Origin: Cynocephalus volans | Taxonomy: Eukaryota; Chordata; Mammalia; Dermoptera; Cynocephalidae | Assembly (NCBI RefSeq): GCF_027409185.1 | Contig: NC_084461.1 | Coordinates: 233,632,999 to 233,696,998, forward strand | Direction: 5' to 3' | Length of the DNA stretch: 64,000 nucleotides | Shown here: one piece after another, positions 41,340 to 55,600 of the stretch | Layout: each line of letters begins with the position of its first letter | Position numbering within the stretch: position 1 is the first letter of the stretch | Program-made: the position numbers and the translations under genes | Notes under the pieces: model-generated | Seen by the model: only the letters and a program-made list of their open reading frames with translations | Told to the model about the DNA's origin: nothing | Database searches by the model: none

Positions 41340-44300
41340 TATAATTTGTATATTTTAATTTTTTTACTTCATCATTACATACACATAAAATTGTGGTAAA
41401 ATACATGTAAAGTAAAACTTGACATTTTAACCGTTTTTAAAGTGGCATTCAGTGCCCTTACGATGTTGTGCAACCATCATCACTACCTGTTGCAGAACTT
41501 TATCATCCCAAGTGGAAACTCTACACTCATTCAGCGTCACTCTCATTTTCCCTTCCTCCCAGACCCTGGCAACCACTAATCAGATTTTTGTTTCTATGGA
41601 TTTGTCTGTTCTGAAAATTTCATACAAATGGACTCATACAATATGCTGCTATGGACATTTGTGTGCAAGCTATTGTGTGGACATATGTTTTCGGCTACTT
41701 TGGCTATGAGTAGAATGGCACTTATTGAGGAACTACCAAACTGTTTTCCACAGCAGCTGTCATTTTACATTCCCATCAATGATGTGTCAGTGTTCCAGTA
41801 TCTCCGCATCCTCACTCAGTTATTTTCTTCTTCTTTTTAAAAAATTGTGGCCATCCTAATGGGTGTGAAGTGGTATCTCATTGTGGTTTTGATTTGCATT
41901 TCCCTAAAGACTCATGACTTTAAGCATCTTTTCATGTGTTTCTTGGCCAATTGTACATCTTATTTGGAGAAATGTCCATTTAAGTCCGTAGTCTATTTTT
42001 TTAAAAAATTTAGTTGTTTGTCTTTTTGTTGTTAAATTGTAAGAGTTCTTTCTGGATACTAGACCCTTGTCAGTTACATGATTTGCACATATTTTCTCCC
42101 ATTCTATGATCTGTCATTTCACTCTCTTGATAATGTCCTTCAGTGTCCAAATGTTTTTTTCATTCTGATAAAGTCCAATTTATATATTTTTTTCTTTTTG
42201 TTTCTTGCACTTTTGGTGTTATCTCTAAGAAATTATTGCCAGATCTAAGGTCATGAAGATTTATACCTATACTTCCTTTTAAGAGTTTTATAGTTTTAGC
42301 TCTTTTATTTAGGTCTTTGATCTATTTTTAGTTGATTTTCTATATACGGTAGAAAGTAATTTTTATATATGGTGTGAGGTAAGAATATGACTATCCAATT
42401 ATCCCAGCACCATTTGTTGAACAGACTATTCTTTATCCATTCATTGGTCTTGGCACCCCTGATAAAAATCAATTGACTATAGATGTATGGGTTTATTTCT
42501 CAACTTTAATTCTATTCTACTGATTGTGTGTCTGTCCCTATGCCAGTACCACGCTGTTTTGACTACTGTGGCTTTGTAGTAAGTTTTGAAGTTGGGAAAT
42601 ATGAGTTCTCCAACTTTGTTCTTTGTTAATATAATTTTGGCTATCAGGACACCCTTATAATTACATATGAATTTTAGAATTAACTTTTTTATTTCTGTGA
42701 AAAAAGCCATTGGGATTTTGATAAAGATTGCATTTAATCTGTAGATTACTTTGAGTAGTATGGACATTTTAACAATACTGCATTTTCTAATCCATGATAT
42801 GGGATATTTTTCATTTATTTAGGTCTTATTTATTTCTGACAGCAATGTTTGTAGTTTTCAGTTACAAGTATTGGCACCTCTGGTTAAGTTTGGTCCTAAG
42901 TATTTGGTATTTTTTGATGCTGTTATAAATGGAATTGTTTTCTTAATTTCTTTTTCAGATTGTTCATTGTTAGTATATTGAAATACAACTGATTTTGTGT
43001 TTGATCTTTATCCTGAAACTTTGCTGAATTAATTTATTAGGTCTAATAGGTTTTTGGGGGAGCTGTGTGGATGGATTATTTAGGATTTTCTATATTCAAG
43101 ATCATGTCATCTTTAAATAGAGATAATTTTACTTCTTCCTTTTCATTTTAGATCCCCCTCCCTTCCTTCCCTCCTTCCTTTTTAAAATTTATTTATTTAC
43201 TTTTTGCCTAATTGTTTTGGCTAAAACTTCCAGCACAATGTTGAGCAGAAGTGTTAGAAGTGGACATTCTTTTCTTGTTCCTGATCTTAAGGGGAAAATC
43301 TTTTAGATTTTCACCATTTAGTATGATATACTGTGGGTTTTTCATGGATGATTTTTAGCCAGTTCAGAAAGTTCCTTTCTATTCATGGTGTATAGAGTGT
43401 TTTTATTAGGGAAGGGTGTTGAATTTTGACAAAATCCTTTTCTGTGTCTGTTGAGAAGATCAATTTTTGTCCTTCATTCTGTTGATATGGCGTATTACAC
43501 GGATTGATTTTTATTATTTGAACCAAACTTACTTTCTTGGTGTAAATTCCACTTGTTCATGATGTATGATTCCTTTTATATATTGTTGGAGTTAGTGTGC
43601 TAGTAATTTTTTGACGATTTTTGTGTCTATATTATATTTTTGTGTCTATGTTTTTCTTGTGATTTTTTTTTCTTGCTTTGGTGTCAAGGTAATATTAGTT
43701 TCATAAAATAAGTTGGGAGGTGTTTCTCTCCTCTTTTATTTTTGGGACAGTTTATGAAGAATTGATGTTAATTATTCTTTAAATGTTAGGTAGAATTCAC
43801 CTGTAAAGCCATCTTGCCCTAGACTTTTCTTTGCTGGAAGCTTTATGATTATTGATTCATTCTCTTTACTTTCAGGTTTTTTTTTTCTTGAATCAATTTT
43901 TGTAGTTTGTGTCTTTCTAGTAGTTTGTCCATTTCATTTAGGGTATGTAATTTGTTGGTATTCCGGTACAAGCCTCTATATTTCTGTAAGGTCAGTAGTA
44001 ATGTCCCTTCTTCATTCCTGGTGTGAATAATTTGAGTCTTTACTCTTCTTTTCTTGATCTGTCTAGCTAAAGCTTTGTTAGTTTTGTTCACTTATTCCTA
44101 AGTAATAGCTTTTTTAGTTTTGTTGATTTTTGCTTACTTTTTTCTATTCTCTATTTTGTTTATTCTATAATCTCAGTTATTCCCTTCCTTGTGTTTGCTT
44201 TGGGTTTAGTTTTCTTTTTCTTGTTTATGAGCTGAAGGTTAGATTATTGATTTGAGATATTTTTTAATGAAGGCCTTTACAGCTGTGAATTTGCCTCTGT

Positions 44301-45085
44301 GCACTGATTTCATGGCATTTTATTAGTTTGGGTGTATTGTGTTTTTATTTTCATTTATCTGACAATATTTTTCTAATTTTCCTTATGATTTCTTCTTTAA
44401 CCTGTTGGTTATTTATGAGTGTGTTGTTTAATTCTATTTATTTGTAAATTTTCAAAATTTCCTTCTGCTATTGATTTCTACATTCATTCTATTGTGGTTG
44501 GACAACATACTTTATGTTACTTAATTTTAATAATTTGAAATTTATCAAAGGTTGTTGTATAGCTTAGCATATGATCTATTCTGGAGAATGTTCTATGTGT
44601 ACTTAAGAAAAGTCTCTATTCTGCTGCTTTTGGGTGGAGTATTCTATAGATTTGTAGGTCTAGTGTTTTAATAATATTATTTAAGTCCTCTATTTTTTTC
44701 TTTGTCCTCTGTCTAGTTGTTCTGTATATTATTAAAAATAGAGAATTGAAGTCTTCAACACTTGTTTTATTATCTATCACTCCCTTACATTCTGGTTGTT
44801 GCTCCATATGTTTTTAGGCCTCTATTACTAGGTACACATATGTTTATAATTGTTATTCTTCTTGATGGATTGATCTTTTTATGTTATTCTTTGTCTCTAG
44901 TAATATTTTTTCATCTTAAAATCTGTTTTCTTTTATTTTAGTATAACTTCTCCATCTCCATTTTGGTTGCTCTTTGCATGATATATCTTTCTCCATCCTT
45001 TCACTTTCAACCTGTTTGTGTTTTTAAATAAAAGTGTATATGTGTGTGGGCATTCATTCTGCCAATATATGCCTTTTCTCCTTCC
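41340..45085 (-). mobile_element. Old L1 (L1M-type), antisense, long
   Basis: The complement of an L1 from the 3' UTR (41340-41640: 'ttgtggtaaaatacatgtaaag', 'gcccttacgatgttgtgcaac') through the ORF2 tail, RT region (about 42470-43500) and endonuclease (44620-44810) to the ORF2 start. All frames are broken. A C/T-rich tract lies at 43147-43175. Confidence 0.85.
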
Positions 45086-45087
45086 TT

Positions 45088-45945
45088 TAAAAAAAAATTT
45101 CTATTTGTTTTTAATTGACAATAATTGTGTATAATTATGGGGTACAATGGGATGTTTTGATCTAAGTATACATTTTAGAAAGATTAAATCAAGCTAACTG
45201 ACATATTTGTCACCTCACCGTTATTTTTTTTTTTTGTGGTAAAAACATTAAAAATCTATTCTTTTGGCAGTTTAAAAATATACAATACATTATTATTAAT
45301 TGTAATCACCATGCAGTGCAATGGATCACTAAAACTCATTCCTGCAGTCTAATTGAAACTTTGCATACTTTGATCAACATCTTCTCTTTCTCTATTCCTC
45401 CTCCTCCCGCTCCCCCCTGCCCCCAGCTTCTGGTAACCACCTTTCTCCTCTCTGTTTTTATGAGATCTGCTTTTTAAAATATTTTACATACAAGTGAGAT
45501 CATATAGTATTTGTGTTTCTGTGTCTGCCTTATTTCACTTAGCATAGTGTCCTCCAGTTCCATCCATGTTGTCAAGAGTGACAGAATTTCCTTCTTTTTA
45601 AAGGCTGTATAGTATTCCATTTTGTACATCTACCATGTTTTCTTTATCCATTCATCTGTTGATGAACACTTAGGTTGCTTCCATTTTTTGGCTATTGTGA
45701 ATAATGCTGAAATGAACATGGGAGTGCAGCTATCTCTCTGATATACCAATATCAATTCCTTTGGATATATACCCAGAAGTGGGACTACTGGGTCATAGGT
45801 TAGTTCTATTTTTAGTTTTTTGAGGGACATTTTTACTATTTTCCAAAATGGCTGTACTAATTCCAATCCCACCAACAATGTATAAGAATATCTTTTTCTC
45901 TGCCTCCTCACCAACACTTGTTATCATTTGTCTTTTTTTAGATTC
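45088..45945 (-). mobile_element. L1 3' end, antisense, 5'-truncated
   Basis: Starts with an L1 3' UTR ('tttttaattgacaataattg', 'tatggggtacaatgggatgt') and includes the ORF2 C-terminus. The frame 45917-45630 reads [21 protein letters not shown] and DEWIKKTW. The next L1 begins immediately. Confidence 0.8.
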
Positions 45946-48900
45946 TTTTTTATTATTTATTATAAGCATATTATTATTATAAATCATGATTTTTCTTTAT
46001 ACCCTTTACCCAACCTACCCCTCCCCAAACACCCCTCACCTGCCCCCATCTCCTAGTATCCTTAGGTTTGTTTTCCCCTTCTGAAAGTTCAAAGTATTGT
46101 TTTGGTCCTTCCTTCCTTCCTTCCTTCCTTCCTTCCTTCCTTCCTTCCTTCCTTCCTTCCTTCCTTCCTTCCTTCCTTCCTTCCTTCCTTCCTTCCTTCT
46201 TTCTTTCCTTCCTTCCCTCCCTCCCTTCCTCCCTCCCTCCCTCCTTCCCTCCTTCTGAGTTATAAGTGAGAACACATGGTATTTCTCTTTGTCTGGCTTA
46301 TTTTATTTAACGTAATTTTCTCCAGACTCATCCACATTGCTGCAAATGGCAGAATTTCATTCTTTTATATGGCTGAGTAGAATTCCATTGTGTATATACA
46401 CCATATTTTCCTTATCCAGTTGTCTGTTGATGGACACTTAGGTTGGTTCCATATTTTGACTATTGTAAATAGAGCTACAGTGAATATGGGCATGCAGGCA
46501 TCCCTTTGACATGATGATTTTCATTCCTTTGGATATATGCCCAGTAGTGGGATTGCTGCATCATATGGTAGTTCTATCTGTAGTTGTTTGAGGAACCTCC
46601 ATACTGTTTTCCATAATGGCTGTACTAATTTACAGTCCCACCAACAGTGTAGAAGAGTTTCCCTTTCTCTGCATCCTCACCAGCATTTGTTGTTCTAGGT
46701 CTTTTTAATAATGGACAGTCTAATGGGGTGAGATTATATCTCAATGTGGCTTTGATTTGTATTTCTCTGATGACTAGTGATGTTGAACATTTCTTCATAT
46801 ACCAGTAGACCATTTGTATGTCTTCCTTTGAAAAATGTCTATTCATTTCCTTTGCCCATTTTTTTAATTGGGTTATTTGATTTTTATTCTATGGTTGTTT
46901 GGGTTCTTTATATATTCAGGATATTAATCCCTTGTTGGATGTATAGTTTCCAAATATTTTCTCCCATTCCATAGGTTGTCTTTCTGCTCTGTTGATTGTT
47001 TCCTTTGCTGTGCAGAAGCTTTTTGATCTAATATGGTCCCATTTGTTTATTTTTTCTTTTGTTGCTTGTGCTTTTGGGGTCTTATTCATAAAGTCTTTGC
47101 CCAGTTCAACTTCCTGGAGTGTTTCCCCTATGTTTTCTTTTAGTAATTTTATGGTTTCAGGCCTTATATTCAAGTCTTTAATTGATTTTAAGTTGATTTT
47201 GGTATACGGTGAGAGGTGCAGGTACAGGTTCATTCTTCTGCATATAAAAGTGCAATTATCCCAGTGCCATTTATCGAAGCAGCAGTCTTTTCCTCAATGT
47301 GTGTTCTTGTTGCCTTTGTCAAAGATTGGTTGGCTGTAAGTATATGGGTTGATTCCCAGGTTTTCTATTCTGTTCCATTGATCTGAGTGTCTGTTTTTTG
47401 CTAGTACCATGCTGTTTTGTTTACAATAGCTTTGTAACATAATTTGAAGTCAGGTAGTATTATGCCTCCAGCTTTATTTATTTATTTATTTTGCTTAGCA
47501 TTGCTTTGGCTATTTGGGATCTTATGTAGTTCCATATGAATGTTAGTATTGCTTTCCTATTTCTGTGAAGAATGGCATTGTATTTTGATGGGGATTGCAT
47601 TGAATCTGTAGATTGCTTTGAGTAGAACAGACATTTTCACAATGTTAATTCTTCCCATCCAAGAGCATGGTATGTCTTTCCATCTTTTTGTGTCTTCCTT
47701 AATTTCTTTCAGTAGTGATTTGTAGTACTCTCGAGGAGGTCTTTCAACTTCTCGGTTAAATTGATTCCTAGGTATTTAATTTTTTTGTCTACTATTGTAA
47801 ATAGGCTCTCTTTCTTGATTTCCTTTTCTTCTAGTTCATTACTGGAGTATAAGACTGCTACTGATTTGGTGGCATTAATTTTATATCCTGCAACATTACT
47901 GAAATTGTTGATCAGCTCTAAGAGTTTTTTAGAGTCTATAGGTTTTTCTGTACATAAGATCATGTCATCTGTAAACAGGGATAGTTTGACTTTGTCTTTT
48001 CCAATCTGGATGCCATTTATTTCTTTCTCTCACTGATTGCTCTGGCTTGTACTTCCCATACTATGTTAAATAGGAGGTGGTGAGAGAGTGGGCATCCTTG
48101 TCTTGTTCCTGTTCTTGTTCCTGTTCTTAAGGGAAAACCTTTCAACCTTTCCCCATTTAGGATTATATTGGCAATTGGTTTGTCATAAATAGCTTTTATT
48201 GTGTTGAGATAGTTTCCTTCTATACCTAATTTGCTGAGAGTCTTTATCATGAAGGGATGCTGCATTTTGTCAAATGCTTTTTCTGCATCTATTGAGATAA
48301 TCATATGGTTTTTGTCCTTGATTTTGTTGATGTGGTGTATCACATTTATTGACTTGCATATGTTGAATCATCCTTGCATCTCTGGGATGAATCCCACTTG
48401 ATCATGGTGTGTATAATTTTTTTGATGTGTTGCTGTATTCTGATTGCTAATATTTTGTTGAGGATTTCTGCATCTATGTTCACCAGTAATACTGGTCTGT
48501 AGTCTTCTTTTTTTGCTGTATCTTTGTCTGGTTTGGGTATCAGGGTGATGCTGGCCTCATAGAATGAGTTTGGGTGAATGGCTTCTGTTTCAATTTTTTG
48601 GAAAAGTTTGAAGAGAAGTGTTATTAATCCTTTTTTATAGGCTTGATAAAATTCAGCTGTAAAGCCATCCAGTCCTGGGCTTTTCTTTGTTGGAGGATTG
48701 CTGATTGCTGCTTCAATCTCTTTGCTTGTTATTGGTCTGTTCAGGTTTTCTATTTCTTCTTGGTTCAGTCTTGGAAGTTTGTATTTGTCTAGAAATTTAT
48801 GCATTTCCTCCAGGTTTTCATATTTATTGGCATATAGTTGTTTATAATAATCTCTGATAATTCTTCATATTTCTGTAGTGTCAGTTGTAATGTCTCCCTT

Positions 48901-49978
48901 TTCATTTCTGATTTTAGTTATTTGGGTCTTCTTCTTTTTTTTTGTTAACCTAGCTAATGGTTTGTGTATATGTATCATCTCAAAAAAAAAAAAACTTTTT
49001 GTCTCATTGATCTTTTGTATCTTTTTTTGGGTCTCTATTTCATTTAGTTCTGCCCTGATCTTAATTATTTATTTTCATCTACTAGTTTAGGATTGGACTG
49101 TTTTTGTTTCTCTAGCTCTTTGAGGTGTAGCATTAGGTTGTTTATGTGGTCTTTACATTCTTTTGATATAAGTGTTTATTGCAATAAAATTCCCTCAGTA
49201 CTGCTTTTTCAGTATCTCACAGGTTTTGGTATGATGTATGTTTATTCTTGTTAGTTTCAAGAAATTTCTTTAATTCCTGTTTAATTTCTTCTTGGATCCA
49301 TAGGTCACTGAGGAATCTGTTGTTTAGTTTCCATGCACTTGTATAGTTTCTAGAATTTTGCATGTTATTGATTTCCAGTTTTAATCCATTGTGGTCTGAA
49401 AAGATATTTGGAATGATTTCACTTTTTAAAAATTTTCTGAGACTTGATTTTTGACATAACGTGGTATATCCTGGAGAATGTTCCATGTGCTGATGAGAAG
49501 AATGTGTATTCTGTAGTTGTTGGATGAAATGTTCTGTAGATGTCTGCCAGGTCCAATTGGTCTAAGGTGTAGTTTAAGTCCTGTGTTTCTTTATTGATTT
49601 GTTGCCTGGGAGATCTGTCCAATGCTGAGAGGGGAGTGTTCAGGTCATCCACTGTTATGGTATTAGGGTGTTTCTTTTTTTTTTTTTAGGTCTAAGTGTT
49701 TTTGCTTTACATATCTGGGTGCTCCAGTGTTGGGTGCATACGTATTTATGATTGTTATATCTTCTAACTGGATAGATCCCTTTATCTTTATATAGTGGCC
49801 TTCTTTGTCTCTTTATGGTTTTTGGTTTGAAGTCTATTTTATCTGATATAAGAATAGCTACTCCTGCTTGTTTTGGGTTTCCATTTGCATGATATGTATT
49901 TTTTCCCATCCCTTCACTTTTAGTTTTTATGTGTCTTTATAATTGCAGTGGGTCTCTTGAAGACAGCATTTAGTTGGA
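45946..49978 (-). mobile_element. Old L1, antisense, first of three pieces
   Basis: The 3' UTR with the (CCTT)n tract and ORF2 of one L1. ORF2 remnants: 47233-46916 (C-terminal), 47963-47709, 48343-48017 (RT with FDKMQ and GCPLS), 48804-48346 ([12 protein letters not shown]) and 49909-49217 (endonuclease). The copy is cut at the target site cctatctttttaa (49979-49991) and resumes at 59212 and again at 61746. Confidence 0.88.
46107..46257. repeat. (CCTT)n microsatellite
   Basis: About 150 bp of ccttccttcc, nearly pure for 90 bp and then interrupted, inside an L1 3' UTR. The pure-strand frames (Lys/Glu/Gly or Phe/Leu/Pro/Ser) are artefacts. Confidence 0.95.
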
Positions 49979-49991
49979 CCTATCTTTTTAA

Positions 49992-52442
49992 AATTTTTTT
50001 ATTTTTTTTACTTATTTTTATTTTTATTTTTTTAAATTTTATTTTGCCGATATACATTGTGGCTGATTATTGCTCCCCATCACCAAAACCTCCCTCCCTT
50101 CTCCCCCCCCAACAATGTCCTTTCTGTTTGCTTGTCATATCAACTTCAAGTAATTGTGGTTGTTATATCTTCTCCCCCCCCCCCCCGGTTTTGTGTGTGT
50201 GTGTGTGTATGAATTTATATATTAATTTTTAGCTCCCGCCAATAAGTGAGAACATTTCTCTTTCTGTGCCTGACTTGTTTCACTTAGTATAATTCTCTCG
50301 AGGTCCATCCATGTTGTTGCAAATGCCAGTATTTCATTCTTTTTTATACCTGAGTAGTATTCCATTGTGTAGATGTACCACATTTTCCGTATCCACTCAT
50401 CCGATGATGGACATTTGGGCTGGTTCCAACTCTTGGCTATTGTAAAGAGTGCTGCGATGAACATTGGGGAACAGGTATACCTTCGACTTGATGATTTCCA
50501 TTCCTCTGGGTATATTCCCAACAGTGGGATAGCTGGGTCGTATGGTAGATCTATCTGCAATTGTTTGAGGAACCTCCATACCATTTTCCATAGAGGCTGC
50601 ACCATTTTGCAGTACCACCAACAGTGTATGAGAGTTCCTTTTTCTCCGCAACCTCGCCAGCATTTATCGTTCATAGTCTTTTGGATTTTAGCCATCCTAA
50701 CTGGGGTTAGATGGTATCTCAATGTGGTTTTGTTTTGCATTTCCCGAATGCTGAGTGATGTTGAGCATTTTTTCATATGTCTGTTGGCCATTTGTATATC
50801 TTCCTTAGAGAAATGCCTACTTAGCTCTTTTGCCCATTTTTTAATTGGGTTGCTTGTTTTCTTCTTGTAAAGTTGTTTGAGTTCCTTATATATTCTGGAT
50901 ATTAATCCTTTGTCAGATGTATATTTTGCAAATATTTTCTCCCACTCTCTTGGTTGTCTTTTAACTCTGTTAATTGTTTCTTTTGCTATGCAGAAGCTTT
51001 TTAGTTTGATATAATCCCATTTGTTTATTTTTCCTTTGGTTGCCCGTGCTTTTGGGGTCGTATTCATGAAGTCTGTGCCCAGTCCTATTTCCTGAAGTGT
51101 TTCTCCTATGTTTTCTTTAAGAAGTTTTATTGTTTCAGGGTGTATATTTAAATCCTTAATCCATTTTGAGTTGATTTTAGTATACGGTGAGAGGTATGGA
51201 TCTAGTTTCATTCTCCTGCATATGGATATCCAGTTATCCCAGCACCATTTGCTGAAGAGGCAGTCCCTTCCCCAGTGAATAGGCTTGGTGCTTTTGTCAA
51301 AGATCAGATGGCAGTAAGTGTGTGGGTTGATTTCTGGATTCTCTATTCTATTCCATTGGTCAGTGTGTCTGTTTTTATGCCAGTACCATACTGTTTTGGT
51401 TATTATAGCTTTGTAGTATAGCTTAACGTCAGGTAGTGTTATGCCTCCAGCTTTATTTTTTTTTGCTCAGCATTGCTTTGGCTATGCGTGGTCTTTTATT
51501 GTTCCATATCAATGTCTGGAGAGTTTTTTCCATTTCTGAGAAAAATGTCTTTGGAATTTTGATGGGGATTGCATTGAATTTGTATATCACTTTGGGTAGT
51601 ATGGACATTTTCACTATGTTGATTCTTCCAATCCAAGAGCATGGGATATCTTTCCATCTTCTTGTATCCTCTCTAATTTCTCTCAGCAGTGGTTTGTAGT
51701 TCTCATTATAGAGATTTTTCACCTCCTTGGTTAACTCAGTTCCTAAGTATTTTATTTTTTTGGTGGCTATTGTAAATGGGCAGGCTTTCTTGATTTCTCG
51801 TTCTGCATGTTCACTATTGGAGAAAAGAAATGCTACTGAATTTTGTGTGTTGATTTTGTATCCTGCTACTGTGCTGAAATCATTTATCAATTCTAAGAGT
51901 TTTTTTGTAGAGGTTTTAGGCTGTTCAATATATAGGATCATGTCATCTGCAAACAGGGACAGTTTGACTTCATCTTTTCCAATCTGGATGCCCTTTATTT
52001 CCTTCTCTTCTCTGATTGCTCTGGCTAGTACTTCCAACACTATGTTGAATAGGAGTGGTGAGAGTGGGCATCCTTGTCTAGTTCCTGTTCTTAAAGGAAA
52101 AGCTTTCAGCTTTTCCCCATTCAGGATGATATTGGCAGTGGGTTTGGCATATATGGCTTTAATTATGTTGAGATACTTTCCCTCTATACCTAACTTATAG
52201 AGGGTCTTTGTCAAGAATGAGTGGTGTACTTTATCAAATGCTTTTTCAGCATCTATAGAGATGATCATATGGTCCTTGTGTTTAAGTTTATTAATATGGT
52301 GTATCACATTTATTGATTTGCGTATGTTAAACCAACCTTGCATCCCTGGGATGAATCCCACTTGATCATGGTGAATAATTTTACGTATGTGTTGCTGTAT
52401 TCTGTTTGCTAGTATTTTAGTGAGGATTTTTGCATCTATATT
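49992..52442 (-). mobile_element. L1 3' copy (second unit of the tandem)
   Basis: Contains RT from '[11 protein letters not shown]' to the ORF2 end plus the 3' UTR. It has two long frames: 52361-51453 (302 aa, with the FADD box at 51953-51942) and 51211-50222 (329 aa). It is broken by an extra T in the homopolymer near 51457 and a 7-bp deletion near 50250. The truncation point reads gcatctatattc. Confidence 0.88.
50169..50213. repeat. C-run + (GT)n tract in L1 3' UTR (tandem copy)
   Basis: About 14 C, then ggttttgtgtgtgtgtgtg; on the L1 sense strand this is (AC)n followed by a long G run. The same arrangement recurs at 52610-52648 in the other copy. Confidence 0.85.
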
Positions 52443-52609
52443 CTTTTTTTTTTTTTTTAAATTTTATTTTGTCGATATACATTGTAGCTGATTATTGCTC
52501 CCCATCACCAAAACCTCCCTCCCATCTCCCTCCCCTCCTCCCCCCCAACAATGTCCTTTCTGTTTGCTTGTCGTATCAACTTCAAATAATTGTGGTTGTT
52601 ATATCTTCT

Positions 52610-52648
52610 CCCCCCCCCCGGTTTGTGTGTGTGTGTGTGTGTGTGTGA
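52610..52648. repeat. C-run + (GT)n tract in L1 3' UTR (complete copy)
   Basis: Nine C, then ggtttgtgtg..., the counterpart of 50169-50213 but with different run lengths. Confidence 0.85.
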
Positions 52649-52664
52649 ATTTATATATTTATTT

Positions 52665-55600
52665 TTAGCTCCCTCCAATAAGTGAGAACATGTGGTATTT
52701 CTCTTTCTGTGCCTGACTTGTTTCACTTAATATAATTCTCTCAAGGTCCATCCATGTTGTTGCAAATGGCAGTATTTCATTCGTTTTTATAGCTGAGTAG
52801 TATTCCATTGTGTAGATGTACCACATTTTCCGTATCCACTCATCTGATGATGGACATTTGGGCTGGTTCCAACTCCTGGCTATTGTAAAGAGTGCTGCAA
52901 TGAACATTGGGGAACAGGTATACCTTCGACTTGATGATTTCCATTCCTCTGGGTATATTCCCAACAGTGGGATGGCTGGGTCGTATGGTAGATCTATTTG
53001 CAATTGTTTAAGGAACCTCCATACCATTTTCCATAGAGGCTGCACCATTTTGCAGTCCCACCAACAATGTATGAGAGTTCCTTTTTCTCCGCAGCCTCGC
53101 CAGCATTTATCGTTCATAGTCTTTTGGATTTTAGCCATCCTAACTGGGGTTAGATGGTATCTCAATGTGGTTTTGATTTGCATTTCCCGGATGCTGAGTG
53201 ATGTTGAGCATTTTTTCATATGTCTGTTGGCCATTTGTATATCTTCCTTAGAGAAATGCCTACTTAGCTCTTTTGCCCATTTTTTAATTGGGTTGCTTGT
53301 TTTCTTCTTGTAAAGTTGTTTGAGTTCCTTATATATTCTGGATATTAATCCTTTGTCAGATGTATATTTTGCAAATATTTTCTCCCACTCTCTTGGTTGT
53401 CTTTTAACTCTTTTAATTGTTTCTTTTGCTGTGCAGAAGCTTTTTAGTTTGATATAATCCCATTTGTTTATTTTTCCTTTGGTTGCCCGTGCTTTTGGGG
53501 TCGTATTCATGAAGTCTGTGCCCAGTCCTATTTCCTGAAGTGTTTCTCCTATGTTTTCTTTAAGAAGTTTTATTGTCTCAGGGTGTATATTTAAATCCTT
53601 AATCCATTTTGAGTTGATTTTAGTATACGGTGAGAGGTATGGATCTAGTTTCATTCTCCTGCATATCGATATCCAGTTATCCCAGCACCACTTGCTGAAG
53701 AGGCAGTCCCTTCCCCAGTGAATAGGCTTGGTGCCTTTGTCAAAGATCAGATGGCAGTAAGTGTGTGGGTTGATTTCTGGATTCTCTATTCTATTCCATT
53801 GGTCAGTGTGTCTGTTTTTATGCCAGTACCATACTGTTTTGGTTATTATAGCTTTGTAGTATAGCTTAACGTCAGGTAGTGTTATGCCTCCAGCTTTATT
53901 TTTTTTGCTGAGCATTGCTTTGGCTATTCGTGGTCTTTTATTGTTCCATATAAATGTCTGAATAGTTTTTTCCATTTCTGAGAAAAATGTCTTTGGAATT
54001 TTGATGGGGATTGCATTGAATTTGTATATCACTTTGGGTAGTATGGACATTTTCACTATGTTGATTCTTCCAATCCAAGAGCATGGAATATCTTTCCATC
54101 TTCTTGTATCCTCTCTAATTTCTCTCAGCAGTGGTTTGTAGTTCTCATTATAGAGATTTTTCACCTCCTTGGTTAACTCAATTCCTAAGTATTTTATTTT
54201 TTTGGTGGCTATTGTAAATGGGCAGGCTTTCTTGATTTCTCTTTCTGCATGTTCACTATTGGAGAAAAGAAATGCTACTGATTTTTGTGTGTTGATTTTG
54301 TATCCTGCTACTGTGCTGAAATCATTTATCAATTCCAAGAGTTTTTTTGTAGAGGTTTTAGGCTGTTCGATATATAGGATCATGTCATCTGCAAACAGGG
54401 ACAGTTTGACTTCATCTTTTCCAATCTGGATGCCCTTTATTTCCTTCTCTTCTCTGATTGCTCTGGCTAGTACTTCCAACACTATGTTGAATAGGAGTGG
54501 TGAGAGTGGGCATCCTTGTCTAGTTCCTGTTCTTAAAGGAAAAGCTTTCAGCTTTTCCCCATTCAGGATGATATTGGCAGTGGGTTTGTCATATATGGCT
54601 TTAATTATGTTGAGATACTTTCCCTCTATACCTAACTTATAGAGGGTCTTTGTCATGAATGAGTGCTGAACTTTATCAAATGCTTTTTCAGCATCTATAG
54701 AGATGATCATATGGTCCTTGTGTTTGAGTTTATTAATATGGTGTATCACATTTATTGATTTGTGTATGTTGAACCAACCTTGCATCCCTGGGATGAATCC
54801 CACTTGATCGTGATGAATAATTTTTCGTATGTGTTGCTGTATTCTGTTTGCTAGTATTTTAGTGAGGATTTTTGCATCTATATTCATCAAGGATATCGGC
54901 CTGTAGTTTTCTTTTTTGGTTATATCTTTACCTGGTTTTGGTATCAGGATGATGTTTGCTTCATAGAATGAGTTTGGGAGATTTGCGTCCGTTTCAATCT
55001 TTTGGATTAGTTTGTAAAGAATCGGTGCCAATTCCTCTTTGAATGTTTGGTAAAATTCTGCTGTGAATCCATCTGGTCCTGGGCTTTTCTTTGTTGGGAG
55101 CCTTCTGATAACAGATTCAATCTCCTTTATTGTTATTGGTCTGTTCAAATTTTCTACGTCTTCACGGTTCAGTTTTGGGGGCTTGTGTGTGTCCAGAAAT
55201 TTATCCAGTGCCTCCAGATTTTCAAATTTTTGGCGTATAGTTGTTTATAGTAGTCTCGAATGATTCCTTGTATTTCAGATGAATCAGTTGTAATATCGCC
55301 TTTTTCATTTCTAATTTTTGTTATTTGAGTCTTCTCTCTTCTTTTTTTTGTTAGCCATGCTAATGGTTTGTCAATTTTATTTATCTTTTCAAAAAACCAA
55401 CTTTTTGATTCATTGATCTTTTGAATTGTTTTTTGGTTTTCAATTTCATTCAGTTCTGCTTTGATCTTAATGATTTCTTTCCGTCTGCTAACTTTAGGTT
55501 TGGATTCTTGTTTTTCTAGTTCTTTGAGGTGATGTGTTAGGTTGTTCACTTGCCATCTTTCCATTCTTCTGAAGTGAGCGTTTAATGCAATAAATTTTCC

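Noticed and set aside
52816-53313. Plus-strand 165-aa frames opposite ORF2 (also at 50373-50870)
   Set aside because: Antisense shadows of a conserved L1 ORF2 frame; the same frame recurs in both copies for that reason.
52665-55148. 827-aa reverse transcriptase as a new RT-based system
   Set aside because: Domain order, FADD motif, neighbouring ORF1, 5' UTR and target-site duplication identify an ordinary L1 ORF2.
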